A stretch of DNA of 7,647 nt. Source: Candidatus Finniella inopinata. GTDB taxonomy: Bacteria > Pseudomonadota > Alphaproteobacteria > Paracaedibacterales > CAITNM01. This document shows, piece after piece, positions 1-6,736 of the stretch. Position numbers and translations under genes: made by a program. Within the stretch, counting starts at the first letter, position 1. Each line of letters starts with the position of its first letter. The notes under the pieces were generated by a model. The model was not told where the DNA came from and searched no databases. It saw only the letters and a list, made by a program, of their open reading frames with translations. The stretch covers positions 1 through 7,647 of the forward strand of contig CAMDPB010000044.1 of NCBI GenBank assembly GCA_945903885.1, in the 5' to 3' direction.

Positions 1-474
1 GGCAACCAAATACAAGAGCTTTTGCAAAAAATTCTTGATATGTACAATACGGGTGTGCAAATTACTAGTTTTAGATTGCAGAAAGTATCTCCTCCACCAC
101 AAGTGGTTGATGCTTATAATGACATGCAAGCATCACGCGTTGATGCAGATCGTTTAAGTAACGAGGCGCAAAGCTATAGCAATGACATTTTGCCAAAAGC
201 CCGTGGTCAGTCTGAAAGTATTTTGCGAGGTGCTGAGGCATATGCGGCAGAAGTTGTGGCACGTGCTGAAGGTGAAACATCAAGATTTACTCAAGTCCTA
301 AAATCCAATCGAAAAAATCCAACAATTACGCGTATTCGCATGCACAGAGAAGTCATGGATCAGTTAATGAAACAAGCAACAGTAACAATAGTGGATCATG
401 ATTTGTCTAAGTCCTTGCAAAACTACAATCAATTAACGCCGATTCCTTTGTTGAATAAGAAGGAGGACGCGTAA
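1..474 (+). CDS. hflK: HflK, C-terminal part (partial, 5' end outside window)
   Basis: The reading frame is open from base 1 to a TAA at 472-474, so 158 codons (157 residues) of the 3' part are present. The fragment has the end of a band-7/SPFH domain: a stretch reading VQITSFRLQKVSPPPQVVDA, then a long Ala/Glu/Arg-rich coiled coil (about residues 40-100, with ARGQSESILRGAEAYAAEVV), then a tail rich in Gln, Asn and Thr. In the family HflK forms a large membrane complex with HflC that surrounds and modulates the FtsH protease; the N-terminal membrane segment is expected upstream of the window. The TTG at 22-24 lies inside the domain and is not a start. The stop is followed directly by the hflC ATG, and the hflC Shine-Dalgarno (AGGAGG, 461-466) sits within the last hflK codons. 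Pairing with hflC makes the identification strong although the N-terminus is absent. Confidence 0.93.
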   Translation, partial: GNQIQELLQKILDMYNTGVQITSFRLQKVSPPPQVVDAYNDMQASRVDADRLSNEAQSYSNDILPKARGQSESILRGAEAYAAEVVARAEGETSRFTQVLKSNRKNPTITRIRMHREVMDQLMKQATVTIVDHDLSKSLQNYNQLTPIPLLNKKEDA

Positions 475-1350
475 ATGCTAAGACATATTCCAATTTGGTT
501 GCGCTATCTGCCTGTGCTTGTTTTTATTTTGCTAGGGGATTCATTGTTTATAGTGAACCAAACAACTCAAGCAATCGTTCTGCGTTTTGGAGAATATCGA
601 CGTATTCATACAGAACCTGGCCTAAAGATTAAAATTCCATTTATTGAAGAAGTTTTATTTTATGAAACCAGAATTTTAGATCATGATTTGCCTCCAATTG
701 AATTGCTGACTCAAGATAAAAAGCGTTTGTGGGTAAACACGTATACTCGCTATAGAATTTCTGATCCACTGAAGTTTTTCCAATCAGTAACTCCTGCGTC
801 AGAATCAGGGCTACACGTGCGTTTAGAAGCAATTATTAGCAGCTCGGTACGTAACGTGCTTGGTAAGGTTGAGCTTGGGACGATGCTTCGTAAAGAACGC
901 TCTGATAACATGCATCAAATTTTGGAAGAGGTACGCACCATTGCCGAACCTTTGGGAATAAAAATTATTGATGTGCGAATTATTCGTGCGGAACTGCCTA
1001 CCGAAAATAGGAATGCTGTATTTGCCAGAATGAACTCAGAACTTGTGCGATTTGCTAAAGAAAGTCGCGCAAAGGGTGAAGAAGCAGCTATTGGGATTCG
1101 GGCTAAGGCAGATAAGGACAAAACTATTATTTTGGCAGAAGCTAATAAAAAATCAGAAGAAATTCGCGGTGGTGGCGATGCCAAAGCAATAGAAATTGCG
1201 GCTGAAGCATTTGGAGTTGATCCAGAATTCTATGAATTCTATCGTACTATTGAATCGTATCGCCAAAGTATAAAACCTGGATCATCCTTTTTACTTTCGA
1301 CAAATAATGAATATACTAAACACTTAACGAATTGTTTGCCAAAGAAGTGA
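475..1350 (+). CDS. hflC: HflC, SPFH/band-7 partner of HflK
   Basis: This 291-residue protein has normal family length. Residues about 9-28 form one N-terminal membrane anchor with no cleavage site, followed by the band-7 opening (QTTQAIVLRFGEYRRI, about 29-44). The most diagnostic block lies at about 167-262: VRIIRAELP, then a coiled coil with ESRAKGEEAAIGIRAKAD and ILAEANKKSEEIRGGGDAKA, then FGVDPEFYEFYRTIESYR. Most homologues read RGEGDA where this one has RGGGDA. With HflK it is expected to form the periplasm-facing cage that regulates FtsH turnover of membrane proteins. The ATG follows the hflK TAA with no gap and is preceded by a full AGGAGG eight bases upstream, so strong and coupled translation is likely. 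The short tail after about residue 275 (NNEYTKHLTNCLPKK) is poorly conserved in the family. Confidence 0.96.
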   Translation: MLRHIPIWLRYLPVLVFILLGDSLFIVNQTTQAIVLRFGEYRRIHTEPGLKIKIPFIEEVLFYETRILDHDLPPIELLTQDKKRLWVNTYTRYRISDPLKFFQSVTPASESGLHVRLEAIISSSVRNVLGKVELGTMLRKERSDNMHQILEEVRTIAEPLGIKIIDVRIIRAELPTENRNAVFARMNSELVRFAKESRAKGEEAAIGIRAKADKDKTIILAEANKKSEEIRGGGDAKAIEIAAEAFGVDPEFYEFYRTIESYRQSIKPGSSFLLSTNNEYTKHLTNCLPKK

Positions 1351-1388
1351 ATGATTTTACTAAAATAAAAACTAAATTTTCAGGGACT

Positions 1389-1394
1389 AGAGGA
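1389..1394 (+). promoter_or_regulatory. Ribosome binding site of degP
   Basis: AGAGGA lies three bases before the ATG at 1398. It decides the degP start: the same frame is open upstream to a TTG at 1332, but that would overlap hflC and put 22 charged residues in front of a good signal peptide. Confidence 0.7.
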
Positions 1395-1397
1395 ACT

Positions 1398-3296
1398 ATG
1401 CGCTTTTTAGCTTTACCATTATTTTTCTTTTGCACATCACTATTGGCGGAAAACGCTGAGGCATCTAAAAGGAATGATACGCCTAATGTTGTTTTTGATG
1501 CTAGCAAAGGTTTTTCAAGTGTGGTTGATAAACTTTTACCTGCGGTGGTAAGCGTTCAAGCAACTCAAGTGGTTGAGCAACGCCAGAATGATGGTGGTGG
1601 AATGGCAATGCCAGGCCTGCCACCTATGGGTCGCATGGGTCCTGGTAATCCTTTAGAAGAATTATTCCGTGAGTTTATGGGGCAAATGGAACGCCCACGA
1701 AAAATGCAAGCAGTAGGTGCAGGTTTTATCATTCATTGCGATAGTAAAATTGCATACGTGGTTACTAATCACCACGTGGTTTCAGAAGCTAAAACTTTAA
1801 CAGTTGTGCTAGAAGACAAAACCGAAATTCCAGGAACATTGCTAGCATCAGACGAGCGCAACGATGTAGCTGTTATCAAACTTGATTTAAGTAGTCTACC
1901 AGCGGAGAAGCGTAATCTTCCAACCGTTGATTGGGCTGATTCCGATAAAGTTAAGACAGGTGACTGGGTTATTGCCATTGGAAACCCATTTAATTTTGGT
2001 GGAACCGTTACAGTTGGCGTGGTTTCTCACAAAGGGCGTTATGTTCCATCCGGGATGCAGCAAGACTTTGAATTTATCCAACACAGTGCCCAAATCAATG
2101 TGGGTAGCTCAGGTGGAGCATTGTTTGATATTAACGGCAAAGTTATTGGTATCAATAACGCCATTATAACAAATACAGGTGGAAATATCGGTATTGGGTT
2201 TGCCATTCCAACGAATGTTGCCCGTCAAACAGTTGATCAGCTAGTGAAGTATGGAAAAACTCGTCGTGGTCATTTGGGTATTCGCATTCAAGGTTTGAAT
2301 GAGGATATGGCAGAAAGCCAAGGCTTAAAGGATACGGGCTTTATTATAGGCAGTGTTATAGAAGGCGGTCCTTCAGAAGGTAAGCTTGAAAGCGGCGATA
2401 TCATCCTTGAATTTGAAGGCAAAAAGGTTACCGAATCATATATCCTATCCAGAATGGTTGGAGAAACAGAAATTGGTAAATTTATAAACTTGAAAATTTG
2501 GCGCAAAGACAAAAATACAGAAAAAGGTAAGGTCGTTGAAGTCAAAATTAAAGTTGAAGAAATGCCAAATGCCAAAAAAGATGATCAAAAAGAAAAAATA
2601 GCATCAGGAGAAATTTCCGGGACAGTCAAAATTGCAGGCCTTGAAATTAGTAAAATTCCAGAAGAATTTAAAGAACGCTTGAAAGAAGCAAATAAGGAAT
2701 CAAAAGGCGTGATGATTATTCGCGTTGATCCAAACAGCACGGCTGGAGATCAAGGCTTGTTGATGAAGGGCGACATAATTGAAGAAGCAAACCATAAAGC
2801 GCTTGAATCACCGACTGACTTTGATTTAATTGTCAAACAAGCTAAAAAAGAGAAGCGTAAAAATATTTTATTGCTTATTTCACGTGATGGTAAGCCAGCA
2901 TATTTGCCATTACGCATAGACGAAGAAGCGTCTGCAAAACCAGCAGAAGCTCCTAAAGAAGAAGCCAACTCAGAAGAAAAAAAACCAGAAGAACCTAAAA
3001 AAGAAGAAATTAAAAAAGTTGAGAAATCAGCAGAGCCGGTAAGACCAAATTCAGAAAAATCTGAGCGTACTCATGTGTCTGTTTTGGCTGCGCCAGAACA
3101 TCCAGCTGAAGAAGATCACGAACATGAAGAAGTGCACGAGTTTCAAGATGTCGATATTGATGAAAAGCCAACAAAAGAAGGCGCTTCAGATGATACTCTT
3201 GCCAAAGACAGTAAAAGTACGCTACAAGAGAATGGTAGTGATTCTTTAACTTCACGTGTAGTGAATAAGTTAAGGTCAATATTTGGAAGAGGTTGA
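1398..3296 (+). CDS. degP: DegP/HtrA-type periplasmic serine protease with long charged tail
   Basis: Trypsin-like Do/DegP protease-chaperone of the envelope, 632 residues from the ATG at 1398. Residues 1-22 form a signal peptide (MRFLALPLFFFCTSLLAENAEA). A Gly/Met/Pro-rich loop at about 66-84 matches the flexible loop of DegP. The catalytic triad is visible: His126 in TNHHVV, Asp156 in ERNDVAVIKL, Ser238 in VGSSGGALFD (most relatives have GNSGGAL). The His-Asp spacing of 30 equals that of E. coli DegP. Two PDZ domains follow, at about 290-388 (HLGIRIQGLNEDMA start) and 410-505 (SKGVMIIRVDPNSTA core). About 480-510 residues is usual; residues 509-632 are extra, a Lys/Glu/Pro/Ala-rich then His/Glu-rich tail ending in a basic segment SRVVNKLRSIFGRG. 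Degradation of misfolded envelope proteins fits its place behind hflKC, an order seen in other alphaproteobacteria. The TGA overlaps the nfu ATG by one base (TGATG). Confidence 0.95.
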   Translation: MRFLALPLFFFCTSLLAENAEASKRNDTPNVVFDASKGFSSVVDKLLPAVVSVQATQVVEQRQNDGGGMAMPGLPPMGRMGPGNPLEELFREFMGQMERPRKMQAVGAGFIIHCDSKIAYVVTNHHVVSEAKTLTVVLEDKTEIPGTLLASDERNDVAVIKLDLSSLPAEKRNLPTVDWADSDKVKTGDWVIAIGNPFNFGGTVTVGVVSHKGRYVPSGMQQDFEFIQHSAQINVGSSGGALFDINGKVIGINNAIITNTGGNIGIGFAIPTNVARQTVDQLVKYGKTRRGHLGIRIQGLNEDMAESQGLKDTGFIIGSVIEGGPSEGKLESGDIILEFEGKKVTESYILSRMVGETEIGKFINLKIWRKDKNTEKGKVVEVKIKVEEMPNAKKDDQKEKIASGEISGTVKIAGLEISKIPEEFKERLKEANKESKGVMIIRVDPNSTAGDQGLLMKGDIIEEANHKALESPTDFDLIVKQAKKEKRKNILLLISRDGKPAYLPLRIDEEASAKPAEAPKEEANSEEKKPEEPKKEEIKKVEKSAEPVRPNSEKSERTHVSVLAAPEHPAEEDHEHEEVHEFQDVDIDEKPTKEGASDDTLAKDSKSTLQENGSDSLTSRVVNKLRSIFGRG

Positions 3297-3853
3297 TGTT
3301 TATTCAAACCGAAGAAACTCCAAATCCACAGACTCTAAAATTTATACCGGAAAATCCGGTATTGACTGAGGATTTAGGTATACGATCCCTTGAATTTAAA
3401 AGGAACCAAGACGCATCGGCATCCCCGCTCGCTAAAAGGTTGCTTTTTGTTGAAGGAATTGAAGGCGTTTTTTTTAGCGTTGATTATGTGTCTATCACAA
3501 AGCACGAGTCTTTTGACTGGTATGTTTTAAAGCCAGTTATTCTTGGGCTTTTAATGGAACACTTCATTAATGGACTTCCAATCTACACAGGAAATACCGA
3601 AGAAACTGTAGATGAATCGGATCCACTTATTAAGCAAATTCGAGAGATTATTGATACACGCGTTCGCCCCTCAGTGGCTATGGATGGTGGAGATATAACT
3701 TTTGAATCTTTCAAAGATGGGGTCGTTTATTTAAAGCTTCGCGGGGCATGCAGTGGCTGCCCTAGTTCAACAGAGACATTAAAATCAGGCATTGAAAATA
3801 TGCTAAAATATTATGTTCCGGAAGTTCAGGAGGTTTGTCAGTATGCAGAATAA
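3296..3853 (+). CDS. nfu: Nfu-type iron-sulfur cluster carrier
   Basis: A 185-residue protein with the two-domain plan of alphaproteobacterial and mitochondrial NFU1. The N-terminal Nfu_N domain begins MFIQTEETPNPQTLKF and runs to about residue 88 (IEGVFFSVDYVSITK). The NifU C-terminal domain spans about 107-178 and holds PSVAMDGGDITFESF and the cluster-binding CxxC, Cys152 and Cys155 in GACSGCPSS. Such proteins receive a [4Fe-4S] cluster from the general scaffold and pass it to client enzymes in the cytosol. The ATG at 3296 overlaps the degP stop by one base and is preceded by GGAAGAGG at 3285-3292. A TTG one codon earlier is in frame but gives an atypical second Met. The 3' end overlaps the next gene by 11 bases. 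Length and motifs are complete, with no sign of decay. Confidence 0.95.
   Translation: MFIQTEETPNPQTLKFIPENPVLTEDLGIRSLEFKRNQDASASPLAKRLLFVEGIEGVFFSVDYVSITKHESFDWYVLKPVILGLLMEHFINGLPIYTGNTEETVDESDPLIKQIREIIDTRVRPSVAMDGGDITFESFKDGVVYLKLRGACSGCPSSTETLKSGIENMLKYYVPEVQEVCQYAE
3828..3833 (+). promoter_or_regulatory. Ribosome binding site of the lytic transglycosylase, inside nfu
   Basis: A full AGGAGG lies inside the last codons of nfu, nine bases before the ATG at 3843. It favours that start over the in-frame ATG at 3813, which would add ten basic residues (MFRKFRRFVS) before the signal peptide and has no such site. Confidence 0.7.
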
Positions 3854-4469
3854 ATTGAGTCGTTTTTTTCTCCCATTGCTTGTTACTTTAAGCAACTTGC
3901 AGCCAGTAAGTGCAATGATTACTCCATTAATTAAAACCAAAAATAGGTCAGCTTTTTCAAAAAAAGATTGCAAAAATTTAATTAAGCAGCTTGAGCAAGA
4001 ACATGGAGTTCCCGCAGGTTTGCTGGCAGCTATTGGTGCTGTCGAGTCTGAACACACTCCATATGCTGTAAATTGTAATGGAAAAGCTCGCATGTTTACC
4101 AATCATGATGCTGCAAAACAATATATTCGTGACCTTCGAAACCAAGGAATAATCGACATTAATATTGGTGTTTTGCAAATTAACTATGCTTACCACCAAA
4201 AACGTTTTAAGCACGCTGAAGAATTTTTAGACCCTTATAACAACGTACCCTATGCAGCTAAGTATTTAGCATCTTTAAGGCGTATTCATGGGTCTTGGGA
4301 AAAGGCTGTGAAATTCTATCATTCCCCAGTTTCCAAATATCAAAACATGTACTTTACAAAAGTAATGAAAGCTCTGAAACGGATTGATGCACAAACATAT
4401 CAGCAAGTTTCTGGCCTAAAAACGGTAAGCTTTAAGCCTGCGCGAAAAACTACTAAATCAGCAGCTTAA
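3843..4469 (+). CDS. Secreted soluble-type lytic transglycosylase (SLT/GEWL fold)
   Basis: From the ATG at 3843 this is a 208-residue exported protein. Residues 1-24 form a signal peptide ending PVSA. The SLT domain runs from about 50 to 185: GVPAGLLAAIGAVESEHTPYAVN carries the probable catalytic Glu68, NIGVLQINYAYH (108-118) matches the G-x-x-Q-I-N motif, and YAAKYLASLRRIHGSWEKAVKFYHSP (137-162) matches the helical C-terminal part, where YHSP replaces the common YNAG. The family cleaves peptidoglycan between MurNAc and GlcNAc with formation of 1,6-anhydroMurNAc. The product is short, essentially a single domain with a basic tail (FKPARKTTKSAA), like the specialised transglycosylases of secretion systems, but no secretion gene is nearby. 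It overlaps nfu by 11 bases and ends 10 bases before folD, so it is probably co-translated with housekeeping genes. Family is secure; the specific role is not. Confidence 0.88.
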   Translation: MQNKLSRFFLPLLVTLSNLQPVSAMITPLIKTKNRSAFSKKDCKNLIKQLEQEHGVPAGLLAAIGAVESEHTPYAVNCNGKARMFTNHDAAKQYIRDLRNQGIIDINIGVLQINYAYHQKRFKHAEEFLDPYNNVPYAAKYLASLRRIHGSWEKAVKFYHSPVSKYQNMYFTKVMKALKRIDAQTYQQVSGLKTVSFKPARKTTKSAA

Positions 4470-4479
4470 AAATTTATAG

Positions 4480-5346
4480 GTGATAGACTTCAATACCAAT
4501 CAATCAGCCAAAATTCTTTGTGGAACAACTCTGGCGGCTTCTAAGCAGGTACTCGTTGAACAAACTGTAAAACAGTTTCAATTAACCAGCGGCAGAGCGC
4601 CGTGCCTTGCCGTTATCTTGGTAGGAGAGCACCCATCTAGTCTTGTCTATGTGGCCGCAAAGCAAAAGGCCTGTAATAAAGTTGGCATAGAATCAAGGGT
4701 ATTGAAGTTTGCGCACGACATAACGCAGGCTAAACTTCACGAAGCTCTTGAAGAACTTAATAACGACCCATCTGTTGATGGCATCCTTATTCAATTACCA
4801 TTACCAAAAGGCTTAAATGCCAATTCATTATTAGATGCTTTAAACCCAGCAAAAGATGTTGATGGCCTTACTCCACATAATCTTGGGCTTTTAATGAGCC
4901 GACGCCCTGCATTTATTCCTTGCACACCCCTTGGTTGTATGGATTTGATCAATCAAGTTATAAATCCAGGAGGAAAAAACGCAGTAGTATTCGGACGCTC
5001 TCTTTTAGTAGGACGGCCCATGGCCCTTTTACTTGAGGCGGCAAACGCTACAGTTACAATGGTTCATTCCCAGTCTACCGATGTGAAAACTATTTGTCGT
5101 GAAGCAGATATTATTGTTGCCGCAATTGGCAAGCCTCATTTCATAACAGTTGATTATATAAAACCAGGAGCAGTTGTTATTGACGTAGGTATGACCCGCT
5201 ATGAAAACAAACTGCTGGGGGATGTCCATCCATCAGTAGCTAACGTAGCAGGGTGGTTAACACCGGTTCCTTTTGGCGTAGGCCCAATGACCATTACAAA
5301 GTTATTAAGCAACACGGTTTTAGCAGCGCTTCAGCATGCAGACTAG
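4480..5346 (+). CDS. folD: FolD, methylene-THF dehydrogenase/cyclohydrolase
   Basis: Bifunctional cytosolic enzyme interconverting 5,10-methylene-THF, 5,10-methenyl-THF and 10-formyl-THF with NADP. All 288 residues expected are present. The active-site Tyr57 and Lys61 lie in VYVAAKQKACNKVGI, Gln105 in DGILIQLPLP, and a DVDG motif at 126-129. PCTPLG follows at 147-152. The dinucleotide-binding loop is FGRSLLVGRP at 171-180, VIDVGMTR is at 233-240, and the C-terminal signature PFGVGPMTITKLL is at 264-276. The start is GTG at 4480: an in-frame TAG sits directly before it at 4477-4479, and the protein aligns with the family from about residue 9 on, so no upstream start is possible. The Shine-Dalgarno is poor (only AGG next to the GTG), which suggests coupling to the gene ending 10 bases earlier. 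Its last 11 bases overlap the next gene. Confidence 0.96.
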   Translation: MIDFNTNQSAKILCGTTLAASKQVLVEQTVKQFQLTSGRAPCLAVILVGEHPSSLVYVAAKQKACNKVGIESRVLKFAHDITQAKLHEALEELNNDPSVDGILIQLPLPKGLNANSLLDALNPAKDVDGLTPHNLGLLMSRRPAFIPCTPLGCMDLINQVINPGGKNAVVFGRSLLVGRPMALLLEAANATVTMVHSQSTDVKTICREADIIVAAIGKPHFITVDYIKPGAVVIDVGMTRYENKLLGDVHPSVANVAGWLTPVPFGVGPMTITKLLSNTVLAALQHAD

Positions 5347-6070
5347 CCCAATCAAAACACACAAGGTGACATTGCGAGAATCTCTAGAAAATATTCTCGA
5401 CAAATACCTTACTAACCTTAATGATGGGGATATTCTGGCTATCACCTCTAAAATTGTTAGTCTTTGCCAGGGGCGGGTGGTGGAAAAATCATCTATTTCC
5501 AAACGTGAGCTTATAGCCCGTGAAGCAGATAGTATTTTGTATACAGATCACAATCCGTATGATCTATACCTTACCATTAAAGACAATATCCTTATTCCAT
5601 CTGCCGGAATTGATGAATCAAACAGTAATGGTGCGTATATTTTATACCCCCAAAATTTGCAAGCAGTTGCGCATACCGTTTGGAAACATTTAGCTGCTAA
5701 ATTTTCCATAGAAAACTTAGGGGTTATTATTACCGATAGCCATACAACCCCCATGCGTTGGGGGGTTACAGGTATAACCCTTGGCTGGTGTGGATTTGAG
5801 CCTTTATATTCTTATATCAATAGGCCAGATATCTTTGGTCAGCCCATGCGTGTTACCAAAATCAACTTGCTTGATGCTCTAGCAACATCAGCCACATTAG
5901 TGATGGGAGAGGGCGATGAGCAAACCCCCCTAGCAATTATACATAATGCTCCTAAAATAACTTTTGTTTCTCGCGCACCAAGTGCAGAAGAAGAAAAAAG
6001 CGTTACTATTCCCATGGAAGAAGATTTGTACGCTCCACTGCTAATGGCTGCGGAGTGGTTTAAGAACTAA
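5336..6070 (+). CDS. CofE-family gamma-glutamyl ligase, probably folate-directed (FolC2 type)
   Basis: A 244-residue protein of the family named after coenzyme F420-0:L-glutamate ligase, which joins glutamate through its gamma-carboxyl using GTP and divalent metal. Visible motifs in order: DGDILAITSKIVSLCQGRVV (30-49), NILIPSAGIDESNSNGAYILYP (84-105), LGVIITDSHTTPMRWGVTGITLGWCGF (128-154) and LLDALATSATLVMGEGDEQTPLAII (178-202). These correspond to the SKIVS, AGID-SN, ITDS-x-R and ASAAxLVMGE blocks of the family. Nothing else in the window belongs to F420 synthesis. The neighbour is folD, and a chlamydial relative (CT611, FolC2) is reported to replace FolC, so addition of glutamate to folates is the more likely job; this is inference. 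The ATG overlaps the folD stop by 11 bases, has no clear Shine-Dalgarno, and is probably translated by coupling. True F420 synthesis remains possible but less likely. Confidence 0.85.
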   Translation: MQTSPIKTHKVTLRESLENILDKYLTNLNDGDILAITSKIVSLCQGRVVEKSSISKRELIAREADSILYTDHNPYDLYLTIKDNILIPSAGIDESNSNGAYILYPQNLQAVAHTVWKHLAAKFSIENLGVIITDSHTTPMRWGVTGITLGWCGFEPLYSYINRPDIFGQPMRVTKINLLDALATSATLVMGEGDEQTPLAIIHNAPKITFVSRAPSAEEEKSVTIPMEEDLYAPLLMAAEWFKN

Positions 6071-6092
6071 GAAAATTATTACTTTTCTTAGT
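6066..6092 (+). terminator. Perfect 10-bp hairpin over the operon's last stop codon
   Basis: ACTAAGAAAA (6066-6075) and TTTTCTTAGT (6083-6092) pair perfectly around a 7-nt loop, and the ligase TAA is inside the left arm. Only two of the ten pairs are G-C and no T-run follows, so it is a poor classical intrinsic terminator. It could protect the 3' end of the operon mRNA or slow ribosome release. The fold is seen directly; the role is inferred. Confidence 0.4.
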
Positions 6093-6425
6093 AAAACCCT
6101 GAGTAAGAAACAAACGACATACATTCGTTTCCACGTTTTTTAAAATTTTAGTAAAAAGCAATGGGACATCTTTTTAAAATTTGATTATTTTCTTACTTCA
6201 TGACATGATTAGATCACATAACAGATATGAAAGATTGTTGTTTTGATCTATCTATTGAATCTGATAAAAGACTTGTTTGGACAAGCAGCACAATCTGCAT
6301 TTTCACACCTTTTCTTATTTCAAACGCCTAATATACAACTCTCAAAATCTCACTCATTGTTTGCCTTAAAGGAAGATACGGTCATTCAATGTAATTATTC
6401 ATTAGCACCTGATCCATAGCATCTA
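6093..6425. other. Intergenic stretch without a recognisable gene
   Basis: This very AT-rich spacer lies between convergent gene groups. It holds a weak terminator-like fold (AAACGA 6112-6117 with TCGTTT 6125-6130, then T6 at 6136-6141), a 12-bp direct repeat TTTTTAAAATTT (6137-6148 and 6171-6182), a TAGATCA/TGATCTA inverted pair (6210-6216 and 6244-6250), and a CTTGT-TTGG-ACAAG hairpin (6272-6285). The longest noticed ATG frame, 34 codons at 6227-6331, has no ribosome site. No tRNA or known RNA motif was seen. Confidence 0.6.
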
Positions 6426-6452
6426 CGTTTTTGCTTTGTCTGCTTTTTCGCC

Positions 6453-6474
6453 TCTCGCTTTAGTGGTGCCGTAC
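6453..6474 (+). repeat. Left arm of the 22-nt inverted repeat
   Basis: Starts TCTCGCTTTAG and ends GTGCCGTAC. Its reverse complement matches 6704-6725 at 21 of 22 positions; the exception is G6465 opposite T6713. Confidence 0.9.
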
Positions 6475-6703
6475 GTAAAATACTTCTGCCCGCCAAATAG
6501 CAAAATGCTCCACATTTGATATTTGTGCCAGTTATTATCTAAGCCCAGCATACCGTGCTAAGTATGCCTGATCTGGATACGGGATGTTCCCGTTAGTCTG
6601 ATGCGCAGTTCTCAGAACTTTTCTGATTACCTGCCTTGGATAACCTATGTTAGGTAAGTCCATTCTTACGGACATCCCTTCGGGGAAAATCAATATAATG
6701 ATA

Positions 6704-6725
6704 GTACGGCACTACTAAAGCGAGA
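6704..6725 (-). repeat. Right arm of the 22-nt inverted repeat
   Basis: Starts GTACGGCAC and ends AAAGCGAGA, the near-perfect inverted copy of 6453-6474. A purine-rich tract follows it directly. Confidence 0.9.
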
Positions 6726-6736
6726 CGGAAAACAGG

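Noticed and set aside
1332..1397. Upstream TTG start for degP overlapping hflC
   Set aside because: It would bury the signal peptide behind 22 charged residues; the ATG at 1398 has its own AGAGGA and a normal signal peptide.
3813..3842. Earlier ATG start for the transglycosylase
   Set aside because: It has no ribosome site, while the ATG at 3843 has a full AGGAGG nine bases upstream.
6227..6331. 34-codon ORF (MKDCCFDLSIES...)
   Set aside because: No Shine-Dalgarno, no known motif, and a length expected by chance in this spacer.
6694..6699. TATAAT as a -10 box reading into the right arm
   Set aside because: No -35 hexamer at 16-18 bases upstream; single hexamers like this are common in AT-rich DNA.
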